Positions 45,883 through 54,362 of a DNA stretch of 64,000 bases are shown here, one piece after another. The position numbers and the translations under genes were made by a program. The notes beneath the pieces were generated by a model, which made no database searches, was not told the DNA's origin, and saw nothing but the letters and a program-made list of their open reading frames with translations. Source of the DNA: Salegentibacter sp. (GTDB lineage: Bacteria; Bacteroidota; Bacteroidia; Flavobacteriales; Flavobacteriaceae); NCBI GenBank assembly GCA_017795085.1, contig CP051246.1:3288514-3352513 (forward strand). Direction: 5' to 3'. Position 1 is the stretch's first letter. Each line of letters starts with the position of its first letter.

Positions 45883-46230
45883 ATGATAACACTTTCCATT
45901 CTATTTATCCTGATAGGTTTTCTTTTGTGCTATAGTACTTCCAAGAGGGCAAAGCCCGCAGTAGATTTTCGATACATAAAACGAGTATTTAAGCAAAAGA
46001 AAAATGCCAATATTACAGGGCTTTTAAGTATACTATTCGGCTTAACCTGTTCTATCATTATTTTAGGCCCGGGAGCCGGAGTTTTTTCTTTTTTGGTGAT
46101 TTTAATGGGCATTGCGAGTTTAGTAATCTTACTTACTCCACTAAATTACTTTTCACTACGAAGTGTAAGCATTTTGTTTTTGGTCTCTTTTATTATAGAA
46201 TTTTTAATCCAAGCATATGCCGGCAAATAA
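45883..46230 (+). CDS. Small membrane protein upstream of PepSY gene (DUF3325-like)
   Basis: The 115-residue protein has about four hydrophobic segments, beginning ITLSILFILIGFLLCYSTSK, and no soluble domain. In size, topology and position it resembles the DUF3325 proteins found beside PepSY-type iron-uptake membrane proteins in proteobacteria. That family match is from memory and is not certain. It is the first gene of the second transcription unit and overlaps the next gene by 14 nt. Confidence 0.72.
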   Translation: MITLSILFILIGFLLCYSTSKRAKPAVDFRYIKRVFKQKKNANITGLLSILFGLTCSIIILGPGAGVFSFLVILMGIASLVILLTPLNYFSLRSVSILFLVSFIIEFLIQAYAGK

Positions 46231-46498
46231 AAAATACTTAACTAAATCTCCCTGGTACCGCTTATTAAAAATAACTGCAGGTTTTATTGGCGGTTATATA
46301 ATTACCCAGGCTTTTTTTATGCTTTTAATCAATCTTTGGAACCCATCCAAGGCTATGGTTACCTTGCTTTTTGGAGGTTTTATCCTTTGGGTAAGCCTTA
46401 TGGTTTTAGCCTTTTTGGCTAAAAACCCATTCAAATTATGGGGTATCTATCTCTTTATTACCCTCCTGCTTTCACTAGCTCTTTATTTAACCCGATAA
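46217..46498 (+). CDS. Small membrane protein upstream of PepSY gene (DUF3649-like)
   Basis: The 93-residue protein has three hydrophobic segments (about residues 16-36, 45-65, 72-90). Its placement between a DUF3325-like protein and a PepSY protein suggests DUF3649, an iron-uptake-associated family of similar size, but I cannot confirm the match. It overlaps the upstream gene by 14 nt and ends 5 nt before the next start, so the three are translated as a unit. Confidence 0.72.
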   Translation: MPANKKYLTKSPWYRLLKITAGFIGGYIITQAFFMLLINLWNPSKAMVTLLFGGFILWVSLMVLAFLAKNPFKLWGIYLFITLLLSLALYLTR

Positions 46499-46503
46499 GA
46501 ATT

Positions 46504-48111
46504 ATGTCCAAAAGGATTTATAATATAATTTTTCACACCCACACTATAAGCGGTATCATTATAAGCGCAGCCTTATATGTGATTTTTTTTACCGGTTCTA
46601 TTGCATTTTTAAGGGATGAAATTAATGCCTGGGAAAGAAATCAGCCCATTGAAGAGGAATATTTTAATAAAATTGATTTTGACGGGGCTCTAAATTCCCT
46701 TAAAGAAGAAAGTAATTTATACGGGCGTGACCTCACTTTCTCTCATCGATATTTTGAAAGAAGAGTTGGTGCCTCAATGACCGCTTCTAAAGATACAACT
46801 ATAGTAGATGAAAAAGAATCGGGCCAAAGAGGGAATTTCTTCTATATGGATATGAATTCCTTTGAAACCAAAGATTATAATTCCAATTATTCCCTGGGAG
46901 AGTTTTTTTACCGCCTGCATTTTTTTGCGCAACTTAACTTCTTCGGAACATCAGGCTATATCCTGGCCGGGTTAGTGGCTTTTTTCTTTCTGTTTGCCGT
47001 AATTACAGGGGTCGTTGTTCACTGGAGAAAGATTGTCTCCAGTTTTTATGTGTTTCGCCCTGGTGCAAAATGGAAAGCGATATGGACTGATGCACACGTA
47101 GCTTTAGGAATGATAGGCCTCCCCTATCAATTTATGTTTGCCCTTACCGGGTGTTACCTCATTATTGGCTATTCGGTTATGCTACCACCGGTTCAAAATT
47201 TCCTATATAATGGAAATCAGCAGGAGCTTCAAAAAGAAATGAAGCTAGAAGATGTGGCAACCTACGAATTCACAGGAAACAAACTGGAGAAAATTCCTTC
47301 CGTAAATAAACTAATAGAAAAGGCCGAGACTGACTGGACCGATTTTACGATTTCACAATTGAATATATATAATTACGGTGATGAAAACATGCACTTAAAG
47401 TTAACTGGTTCTCCGGGCTATGATAAAAATTTCTTAAGTGATGCCTACCGTACTTACAGGGTGTCAGATGGTACTTTGATCGCTTCTAAAAATCTGGAAG
47501 AAAACTCCTCTTATGCCAAGGGTGCCATTAATCTGATTAAAAGATTACATTTTGGAGATTTTGGCGGATATGGCATGAAGTTGATTTATCTCACTTTGGG
47601 CTTTATCACCTGTTTTGTAATTCTCTCCGGAGTTTATATATGGCTCGTAGCACGAGATAAGAAAAGCGTTTCTAAAAGCAAACGTACTTTTAATGCATGG
47701 CTGGTTACTATTTACACTGCAATTTGCCTAAGCCTCTACCCGGTTACCGCCATCACTTTTTCGGCTTTAAAATTATTTGGAGATTCTTACGGTGACGCTA
47801 GAAAGGCATTTATGTATCAGATTTTCTTTTGGTGCTGGTTACTTTTCTCCTTGATATTTATCATAAAACGCAATAACTATTTCACCAATAAAGCCTGTTT
47901 ATGGTTAGGAGCTGTATTTGGATTTTTGGTTCCCGTTTCTAACGGAATTATGACTGGAAACTGGCCCTGGGTTTCGTGGCAAAATGGATATGACCAGATT
48001 TTGGTAGTAGACCTGTTTTGGATTCTTTTATCGATTACAGCACTTAGCGTAGCATTAAAATTAAAAGCAAAAACAAGTAAACGACTTCGGGGTAAGCCTC
48101 GGAGCATTTAA
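46504..48111 (+). CDS. PepSY-associated membrane protein, probable siderophore reductase (XusC-like)
   Basis: The 535-residue protein has a first membrane segment at about 15-40 (HTHTISGIIISAALYVIFF). Periplasmic PepSY-type regions and about six or seven further membrane segments follow, several carrying His residues (HWRKI, DAHVALGMIG, RLHFGDFGG) that could bind haem. Members of this family (FoxB, PiuB, XusC) are linked to reductive iron release. The ATG at 46504 matches the family start. The last nine codons, encoding RLRGKPRSI, lie inside a dispersed repeat, so the native C-terminus may have been altered by its insertion. Confidence 0.88.
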   Translation: MSKRIYNIIFHTHTISGIIISAALYVIFFTGSIAFLRDEINAWERNQPIEEEYFNKIDFDGALNSLKEESNLYGRDLTFSHRYFERRVGASMTASKDTTIVDEKESGQRGNFFYMDMNSFETKDYNSNYSLGEFFYRLHFFAQLNFFGTSGYILAGLVAFFFLFAVITGVVVHWRKIVSSFYVFRPGAKWKAIWTDAHVALGMIGLPYQFMFALTGCYLIIGYSVMLPPVQNFLYNGNQQELQKEMKLEDVATYEFTGNKLEKIPSVNKLIEKAETDWTDFTISQLNIYNYGDENMHLKLTGSPGYDKNFLSDAYRTYRVSDGTLIASKNLEENSSYAKGAINLIKRLHFGDFGGYGMKLIYLTLGFITCFVILSGVYIWLVARDKKSVSKSKRTFNAWLVTIYTAICLSLYPVTAITFSALKLFGDSYGDARKAFMYQIFFWCWLLFSLIFIIKRNNYFTNKACLWLGAVFGFLVPVSNGIMTGNWPWVSWQNGYDQILVVDLFWILLSITALSVALKLKAKTSKRLRGKPRSI

Positions 48112-48131
48112 ATCTCGATTATCAAGTAAAA
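48079..48131. repeat. Dispersed repeat, copy 4 (half-unit), overlapping the PepSY stop codon
   Basis: The segment reads CGGGGTAAGCCTCGGAGCAT followed by TTAAATCTCGATTATCAAGT. It is nearly identical to the second half-unit of copy 2 at about 30837-30880. It encodes the C-terminal residues and stop codon of the PepSY gene. Confidence 0.65.
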
Positions 48132-48160
48132 TTTTAACATAACTAAAAATTAAATAAAAA

Positions 48161-48895
48161 ATGAAAAATTTCACACTCTTATTTTTTGCCTTATTAATAC
48201 AAGCTACTGCTTCCGCCCATTACCTGTGGGTAGAAACTAATCCCACCGGCAAACTGAATAAAACTCACGAGGTAAAAGTCCGCTATGGGGAATATACCTA
48301 CGGTGCGATAGAAAACACAGACAGCGAGGCATTTGAAAAAGTCAATAATTTTAAACTTTGGTTGCTTAATCCCAGCGGGGAAAAAATCGAATTACAAACC
48401 GAAAAAGGGAAAGATTATTATTACACTCAATTTACGCCGGAAGAAAAGGGAGCTTACACCGTGATTTTAAACAACGACCTTGTTGATGTTTTAGATTATA
48501 CGGAATATGATTTCGGAATTTTTAAACCGCAATATCATGCTAAAGCTACGGTATATATAGGTAACGCAAATAGAAATACAAAAAAATCAACTAACGAGAA
48601 GGGGCTGGAATTAATAAATTTAACACAAAAAGCCTTTAAAAAGGGTACTGAAGTGAATTTAAAAGTCTTGTTTAAAGAAGAAATTCTAAAAGAGCAGGAA
48701 GTGGTTATTTCCATAAGCGATTTATGGTCCAAAACCCTTACTACTGATGAAAATGGTGAAATTTCATTCGTATTACCATGGGACCAAACCCTATATACAA
48801 TTGAAACTACTTACAACGAAGGCACCCCGGGTAAGTTCAATGATGAAGAATATGAATTTATTTGGCATTGTGCCACATACGCTATAAACCTTTAA
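48161..48895 (+). CDS. DUF4198 family secreted protein
   Basis: The 244-residue protein has a signal peptide (MKNFTLLFFALLIQATASA) directly followed by HYLWVE, the usual mature N-terminus of DUF4198/NikM-like proteins, where the N-terminal His can bind metal. The remainder is all-beta, with a second Ig-like domain near residues 150-230. Such proteins accompany metal uptake genes. It is the last gene of the second unit of the locus and precedes a strong terminator. Confidence 0.83.
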   Translation: MKNFTLLFFALLIQATASAHYLWVETNPTGKLNKTHEVKVRYGEYTYGAIENTDSEAFEKVNNFKLWLLNPSGEKIELQTEKGKDYYYTQFTPEEKGAYTVILNNDLVDVLDYTEYDFGIFKPQYHAKATVYIGNANRNTKKSTNEKGLELINLTQKAFKKGTEVNLKVLFKEEILKEQEVVISISDLWSKTLTTDENGEISFVLPWDQTLYTIETTYNEGTPGKFNDEEYEFIWHCATYAINL

Positions 48896-48951
48896 ACCAG
48901 TTTTTATGAAATAAAACCTTTGTTAATTTAGTTTGAATCATGTCCTTAAGT

Positions 48952-48991
48952 GAAGCCATCTCATTTTTATAGTGAGATGGCTTCTTTTTTC
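48952..48991 (+). terminator. Terminator of the PepSY-DUF4198 unit
   Basis: GAAGCCATCTCA pairs with TGAGATGGCTTC and is followed by a run of T. It lies about 55 nt after the DUF4198 stop. Confidence 0.88.
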
Positions 48992-49002
48992 AAAACAAAT
49001 CA

Positions 49003-49075
49003 ACAAGCCCGGGGCAAGCCCACGAGATATGTATTGGAAAAACTTTTCTCGATCGAGACAAGTCTCGGGGTATGA
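49003..49075. repeat. Dispersed intergenic repeat, copy 5
   Basis: Half-units CCCGGGGCAAGCCCACGAGA and GAGACAAGTCTCGGGGTATG are followed by AAATCGACTGG, about 50 nt apart as in copies 2 and 3. It sits between the DUF4198 terminator and the 3' end of the dehydrogenase gene. Confidence 0.55.
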
Positions 49076-49097
49076 AATCGACTGGTGGGAATAAAAA

Positions 49098-50057
49098 CTA
49101 TTCAGCTATTTTCAACTGCTCAGCAACCCCGGCAAGCATTTTTTTGGTAAGCCCATCTAAATTATACTTATGTTTCCAACCCCAATCTTCGCGGGCACGG
49201 GAATCATCAATATCCGATGGCCAGGAGTCGGCTATTTCCTGTCGGAAATCGGGTTTGTAAGCTATTTCAAATTCAGAGATATGCTTTTTAATGCTTCCAG
49301 CTAACTCTGCCGGGCTAAAGCTAATAGCGGCTAAATTGTAAGAAGAACGAATTTTTACTTTTTCTGCAGGAGCTTCCATTAAATCTATCGTAGCTTGTAT
49401 CGCATCGTCCATATACATCATGGGCAAAGCTGTATTTTCACTTAAAAAAGAAGTATATTTTTTATTTTTTAAAGCCTGGTGAAAAATCTCGATAGCATAA
49501 TCGGTCGTGCCCCCGCCGGGCTGAGTTTTATAACTTATTATACCCGGATATCGCAAACTGCGCACATCAACCCCGTATTTTTTAAAAAAGTAATCACACC
49601 AACGCTCCCCCGCTTGTTTACTAATTCCATAAACCGTTGCAGGTTCCATAATGGTAGCTTGCGGAGTATTATTTTTTGGGGTATTGGGTCCAAAAACCGC
49701 GATACTTGAAGGCCAAAAAACCTTTTTTATTTTTTTCTCACGGGCTAAATTTAAAATATGAAACAGTGATTCCATATTTAAATCCCAGGCCTTCATAGGA
49801 TGCTTTTCAGCGGTAGCACTAAGCATAGCTGCCATTTGGTAAACTTCGGATATATCGTGCTTTTCAACAATTTTGGTAACCGCCTGTAAATCGGTAGCAT
49901 CCAAAACTTCAAACGGCCCCGATTCCATCAAAGCTTCAGTTCCTTCACGAATATCGCTTGCAACTATTTTTTTATTGCCATAAATTTCTCGAAGTTTCAG
50001 TGTAAGTTCGGTACCAATTTGTCCGCTGGCACCTATAACCAAAATTGATGTTGCCAT
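49098..50057 (-). CDS. NAD-dependent epimerase/dehydratase family, probable L-threonine 3-dehydrogenase
   Basis: The 319-residue protein is an extended short-chain dehydrogenase. It has an NAD-binding ILVIGASGQIGTEL motif at about residues 4-17, DATDLQAV, a catalytic region with PSSIAVFGP, and YGISK (the YxxxK pair) near residue 150. The set PGIISYKTQPGGGTTDYAIE is characteristic of SDR-type L-threonine dehydrogenases, which oxidise threonine to 2-amino-3-oxobutanoate. UDP-sugar epimerase activity is less likely. The ATG at 50057 fits the family; a start at 50117 would lie upstream of the promoter element. Confidence 0.87.
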   Translation of the reverse strand: MATSILVIGASGQIGTELTLKLREIYGNKKIVASDIREGTEALMESGPFEVLDATDLQAVTKIVEKHDISEVYQMAAMLSATAEKHPMKAWDLNMESLFHILNLAREKKIKKVFWPSSIAVFGPNTPKNNTPQATIMEPATVYGISKQAGERWCDYFFKKYGVDVRSLRYPGIISYKTQPGGGTTDYAIEIFHQALKNKKYTSFLSENTALPMMYMDDAIQATIDLMEAPAEKVKIRSSYNLAAISFSPAELAGSIKKHISEFEIAYKPDFRQEIADSWPSDIDDSRAREDWGWKHKYNLDGLTKKMLAGVAEQLKIAE

Positions 50058-50073
50058 TTTATTGAATTTTCGG

Positions 50074-50081
50074 CAAATATA
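50074..50081 (-). promoter_or_regulatory. -7 promoter element for the threonine-dehydrogenase-like gene
   Basis: On the minus strand this reads TATATTTG, 16 nt before the ATG at 50057. Confidence 0.6.
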
Positions 50082-50175
50082 CTTCATTACAAAAAGGTAT
50101 TCGTAAGTATTCTTCAAAAAACCATCTATTGTTTAAAAATATTTCAATCATCAATATAAATTGCCTTCCAAATCA

Positions 50176-50183
50176 TATCTTTG
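50176..50183 (+). promoter_or_regulatory. -7 promoter element for the lipoprotein gene
   Basis: TATCTTTG matches TAnnTTTG, 15 nt before the ATG at 50199. Confidence 0.55.
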
Positions 50184-50198
50184 GGATAATTTTGAATT

Positions 50199-50759
50199 AT
50201 GAGGCTTTTAATTGTAATTTTAATAGGATTAAGTATTGTTTCCTGCAAGCAAAAAAAAGAGACTGAAAACCGGGAACAGGAAATTGACACCACGGCATTG
50301 GCTCAAACAATAACTATTCCCAGGGAACAAGTGATTTTATTGCCAGAGGCCCGGGAACAAGTGGTAAAATGGGTAAACTATATCACTGCTCAAAATGAAA
50401 TCACCAATTTAAGATCGGCTACTTTAAACCAGGTGATTGAAAACGCCCGTCCCCTGGCCCAAATTATGGAATCACTTCAAAATTCGGTACCTGATACTTT
50501 ACAGTCCAAAGCGGTAAATACCCGTATTAATGTTTTGGTAACCAAAGCTAAAATCCTGGAACAGTTAGCAGCAAGACGTAAGAAAGATCCTGAAGAAATT
50601 AAAAAAACCGTAGAAGAAATTCCTGTTGAATTCAACAATTTTAAAATTCAGCTGAATGAGCTTTTCCTAAAAAGCCTGGAAGATTTTGAACAGGAACTCG
50701 ATGAAATGGAAGCCCCGGCCAGGGATTCCATTCCTGAGACCCCACAGGATAGCTTATAA
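50199..50759 (+). CDS. Hypothetical lipoprotein
   Basis: The 186-residue protein has a lipoprotein signal (MRLLIVILIGLSIVSCKQKK, Cys at 16). The remainder is strongly helical and charged, with a Glu-rich C-terminus (SLEDFEQELDEME). No family was recognised. It is probably tethered to a membrane facing the periplasm. The next gene follows after 77 nt. Confidence 0.75.
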   Translation: MRLLIVILIGLSIVSCKQKKETENREQEIDTTALAQTITIPREQVILLPEAREQVVKWVNYITAQNEITNLRSATLNQVIENARPLAQIMESLQNSVPDTLQSKAVNTRINVLVTKAKILEQLAARRKKDPEEIKKTVEEIPVEFNNFKIQLNELFLKSLEDFEQELDEMEAPARDSIPETPQDSL

Positions 50760-50836
50760 AATTTCAGAAAAATATTGGTTTTTTAAAAACCCTAACTCAA
50801 TTGAAAAATTAATTGTTTACTCTAATTTTTATTCGT

Positions 50837-51331
50837 GTGAAAAAAGCCATTCTATTTACTCTGCTTAATTTCATAGTATTCTTTGCTTTTTCCCAGCAAA
50901 ATTCTGAAGAAAATCAAATCGATGCGGTTTTGGATAACTGGCACCTTGCTGCCGCTGAGGCCAATTTTCAAAACTATTTCGATTTAATGACCGAAAATGC
51001 GATTTTTATAGGTACCGATGCTACCGAAAATTGGAATAAAGATGAATTTATGGCCTACGCAAAACCACATTTTGATAATGGAAAAGCCTGGAATTTCACC
51101 ACACTTACACGCAATATCTTTTCCGAAGAAAAGCATGCATGGTTTGATGAATTACTGGAAACCCAAATGGGAATTTGCAGAGGTTCAGGCATTCTTAAAA
51201 AAACCGGTGGAGAATGGAAAATCGCACACTATGTCCTTTCTATCAGTATTCCTAATGATAATGTTGAAGAAATTACCAACTTAAAAAAAGGCTTTGATAA
51301 CCAATTAATTACTACACTTAAAAAACAATAA
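50837..51331 (+). CDS. Secreted SnoaL/DUF4440-like (NTF2 fold) protein
   Basis: The protein of about 164 residues has a signal peptide (KKAILFTLLNFIVFFAFSQQ) and then an NTF2-like domain: IDAVLDNWHLAAAEANFQNY, FDLMTENAIFIGTDATENW and GGEWKIAHYVLSISIP. Such folds serve as small-molecule binding or enzyme domains and say little about function. The likely start is GTG at 50837, which gives a clean signal peptide; an upstream TTG at 50813 adds eight residues. Confidence 0.8.
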   Translation: MKKAILFTLLNFIVFFAFSQQNSEENQIDAVLDNWHLAAAEANFQNYFDLMTENAIFIGTDATENWNKDEFMAYAKPHFDNGKAWNFTTLTRNIFSEEKHAWFDELLETQMGICRGSGILKKTGGEWKIAHYVLSISIPNDNVEEITNLKKGFDNQLITTLKKQ

Positions 51332-51462
51332 AATCAACTACTCTATTCAAACATCTTAATTCATTTTAATGCAGCAACCGGGGATAAACCACTTTAATAA
51401 AGTTTAAACCTTCTGGACTATTTTCTGTCAAAATACCAACACGCTTAATTTTCAAACCCAAT

Positions 51463-54276
51463 ATGATTAAAAAACTATTTTTCCTCAGCTTGCTTTTTTC
51501 CTTCGAAGCCTTCTTTGCACAGGACAAAAAGCCTCTTAGCCACGGTGATTATGATTTATGGAAAAAAATCGAAAACCCTCAAATTTCTAAAAACGGAAAC
51601 CTGGTAGTCACAAGTTTAACCACCACCACAGGGCACGGTGATGGATACCTGAAAATCTACAATACTAAAACCAATCAGGAATTTGAATACCACAATGGCG
51701 TAAATGCCCAAATTTCAGATGATGGAAAGTATGTATTTTTCCTGCAAAAACCAGATTATAAAACCACAAGACAGGAAAAGAAAGACGAGGTAAAAGAAGA
51801 AAAGCAATCTAAAAATGTTTTTTTGATTTATAAGGTTGCAGAAAATAAGATCATCGATAGCATATCACGGGTTAAGTCTTTTAAAGCCCCTGAAGATTTT
51901 AATGCATGGGTTTTCATTGAAAAATACAAAGATCTAAAACCCGAAAAAGATTCTACAAAAATTGAAAAAGAGACCGAAAAAGACAGTCTGAAAATAGAAA
52001 AACCTGCTTTTGAAGGAGCTTATGGTTTAGTTTATGACCTTCAGGAAAAAGAAGCCGATACTCTTTTCAATCTAAAAGATTTTGCCTTAGCTGAGAAAAA
52101 TCCCCGTTTAATTTTTACCAAAAGCAAGGGAGAAAAGAAATCTGATATTGGACTTTTTGAATACGATTTTCATAAAAAACAGGAAAAACTAATCGATTCC
52201 GGCCGGTTTGCTTATCGAAAACTCGCTATAGACAAAGTGGGAAAACAACTTGCCTATCTTTCGGCCAAAGATTCTACAGACAAAGATTCGCTGCAATACG
52301 AACTTTTCTTTAGTAAAGAAAATCAACTTAAAAAAATTACCGATACGCTTGGCAAAAATCTTCGGGAAGGTTGGAAATTAAGTGAGGTTGAATCACCATA
52401 TTTTTCCGAAAACGGAAAACGACTCTTCTTTTATTCACGTCCGGTTCGTGAATATAATTTAGACACCACTTTACTGGAAGACGAAATCCCCGATGTAGAT
52501 GTTTGGAACTATCAGGATAAACGTATCCAACCCGAGCAAAAAGCCCAATTAAAAGATTTAAAAGACAAGGCCTATTTATCGTTTTTCAATACCGAAAATG
52601 AAAAAGTAATTGAACTACACGATGAAAAGCTGGAATATGTGCGTTTAGATGAAAATGCTGAACAGCGTTATATATTAGGATATACTTCCTCGCCTTACGA
52701 TGTTTCACGCTCATGGGAATATCCCTGGCAACGCGATTATTATATAATTGATACCCAAACGGGAGAAAAGAGCCTGGCTTTAGAAGGAATTACAGGAAGT
52801 CCAATGCTATCTCCCAACGGAAAATATGCCATATTCTTTAATGCTAAAAACCAAAATTGGTGGAGTTTAGATCTTAAAAACAATAGAAAGACAAACCTTA
52901 CCAAAGATATTCCCACCAGATTTGAAGACGAAGAGAACGATGTCCCCGCCGATGCCCGTGAATACGGATTTGGCGGATTTTTAGATAACGGAGAAGTTTT
53001 GTTTTATGATCGCTATGATATCTGGAAGGCCCAACCCGGTAAAACTGCTTCAGCAGAAAAACTATCCAAAGATGGTCGGGAGAAAAATATTGAATACCGA
53101 AGCCTGCGTTTAGATCGTGAAAATCGTAGCCTGGCCAGTACTTTTAAAAATGATTTACTGGTGCATGCCTTTAATAAAACCGATAAAACCAGCAAACTGG
53201 TTACAATAAGCTCAAGAAATGGAAAAATCCGTTCACTTATCGCACCGGAAGGAATGCGCCTTAGCCGATTTATAAAAGCCGAAAATGCCGATCGCCTGCT
53301 ATACCGTAAAGAAAATTTCAGGACATACCCCGATCTTTTTCTATGGAAAAACAAACGTGAAAACGAAATAAAAATCACCAACGCCAATCCGCAACAAGAC
53401 GAATTTAAATGGGGAACCTCCGAGCCTTTTAGCTGGACCGCTTACGATGGTACCAAACTAGATGGAATTATCTATAAACCCGATAATTTTGACCCTGATA
53501 AAAAATACCCGATGATCACTTATTTCTATGAAAAACGAAGTGACAATTTAAATTCATATTACAGTCCACAGCCCAGCGCATCTATAGTAAATATGTCTTA
53601 TTTGGTTAGTAACGATTATGTGGTTTTTGTACCCGATATTGTGTACAAAGAAGGCGAGCCCGGAGCAAGTGCCTACAATGCAATTGTTTCAGGCGTTGAA
53701 GCGGTAGAAAAAGAAGGCTATATAGATTCAGATAATCTTGCCATTCAGGGGCAAAGTTGGGGTGGCTATCAGGTGGCATACCTGGTTACAAAAACCAATA
53801 AATTTAAAGCCGCAATGGCCGGGGCACCGGTAAGCAATATGACCTCAGCTTATGGAGGAATTCGTTGGCAAAGTGGATTAAGCCGTGCTTTTCAGTATGA
53901 AAAAACCCAGAGTAGAATTGGTAAAAACCTTTGGGACGGTTTTGATAAATATATAGAAAATTCCCCGCTTTTTGGAATTCCCAATATTGAAACACCGCTT
54001 TTAATGATGCACAATGATGCTGATGGTGCAGTACCTTACTATCAAGGAATAGAGATGTTTATGGGAATGCGAAGGCTAAATAAACCGGTTTGGCTTTTGG
54101 TGTATAACGATGAGGCCCATAATCTTAGAAAAATGAAAAACCGCCGGGATTTAAGTATCCGGATGATGCAATTTTTTGATCATTATTTAAAAGACATGCC
54201 CGCACCGCTTTGGATGAGCGAAGGTCGTCCGGCGGTTATGAAAGAACGGGATTTATATTACGACCTTGATGAATAA
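51463..54276 (+). CDS. Exported prolyl oligopeptidase (S9) family peptidase
   Basis: The 937-residue protein has a signal peptide (ending near EAFFAQ), a long N-terminal beta-propeller-type region, and a C-terminal alpha/beta-hydrolase domain. The catalytic Ser is S765 in GQSWGGYQ, with D854 in DADGAVPY and H886 in DEAHNL completing the triad. It should cleave short peptides, often after proline, in the periplasm. A charged Lys/Glu-rich insert lies around residues 100-190. It precedes an M13 peptidase gene, suggesting shared peptide scavenging. Confidence 0.93.
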   Translation: MIKKLFFLSLLFSFEAFFAQDKKPLSHGDYDLWKKIENPQISKNGNLVVTSLTTTTGHGDGYLKIYNTKTNQEFEYHNGVNAQISDDGKYVFFLQKPDYKTTRQEKKDEVKEEKQSKNVFLIYKVAENKIIDSISRVKSFKAPEDFNAWVFIEKYKDLKPEKDSTKIEKETEKDSLKIEKPAFEGAYGLVYDLQEKEADTLFNLKDFALAEKNPRLIFTKSKGEKKSDIGLFEYDFHKKQEKLIDSGRFAYRKLAIDKVGKQLAYLSAKDSTDKDSLQYELFFSKENQLKKITDTLGKNLREGWKLSEVESPYFSENGKRLFFYSRPVREYNLDTTLLEDEIPDVDVWNYQDKRIQPEQKAQLKDLKDKAYLSFFNTENEKVIELHDEKLEYVRLDENAEQRYILGYTSSPYDVSRSWEYPWQRDYYIIDTQTGEKSLALEGITGSPMLSPNGKYAIFFNAKNQNWWSLDLKNNRKTNLTKDIPTRFEDEENDVPADAREYGFGGFLDNGEVLFYDRYDIWKAQPGKTASAEKLSKDGREKNIEYRSLRLDRENRSLASTFKNDLLVHAFNKTDKTSKLVTISSRNGKIRSLIAPEGMRLSRFIKAENADRLLYRKENFRTYPDLFLWKNKRENEIKITNANPQQDEFKWGTSEPFSWTAYDGTKLDGIIYKPDNFDPDKKYPMITYFYEKRSDNLNSYYSPQPSASIVNMSYLVSNDYVVFVPDIVYKEGEPGASAYNAIVSGVEAVEKEGYIDSDNLAIQGQSWGGYQVAYLVTKTNKFKAAMAGAPVSNMTSAYGGIRWQSGLSRAFQYEKTQSRIGKNLWDGFDKYIENSPLFGIPNIETPLLMMHNDADGAVPYYQGIEMFMGMRRLNKPVWLLVYNDEAHNLRKMKNRRDLSIRMMQFFDHYLKDMPAPLWMSEGRPAVMKERDLYYDLDE

Positions 54277-54362
54277 ATCTCACTTAAGGAACAAATTTTT
54301 TAAAAATAAATATTGTTCTTTTAGTACATTAGCATAAATTTTAATCATTAAACAAACCACAC

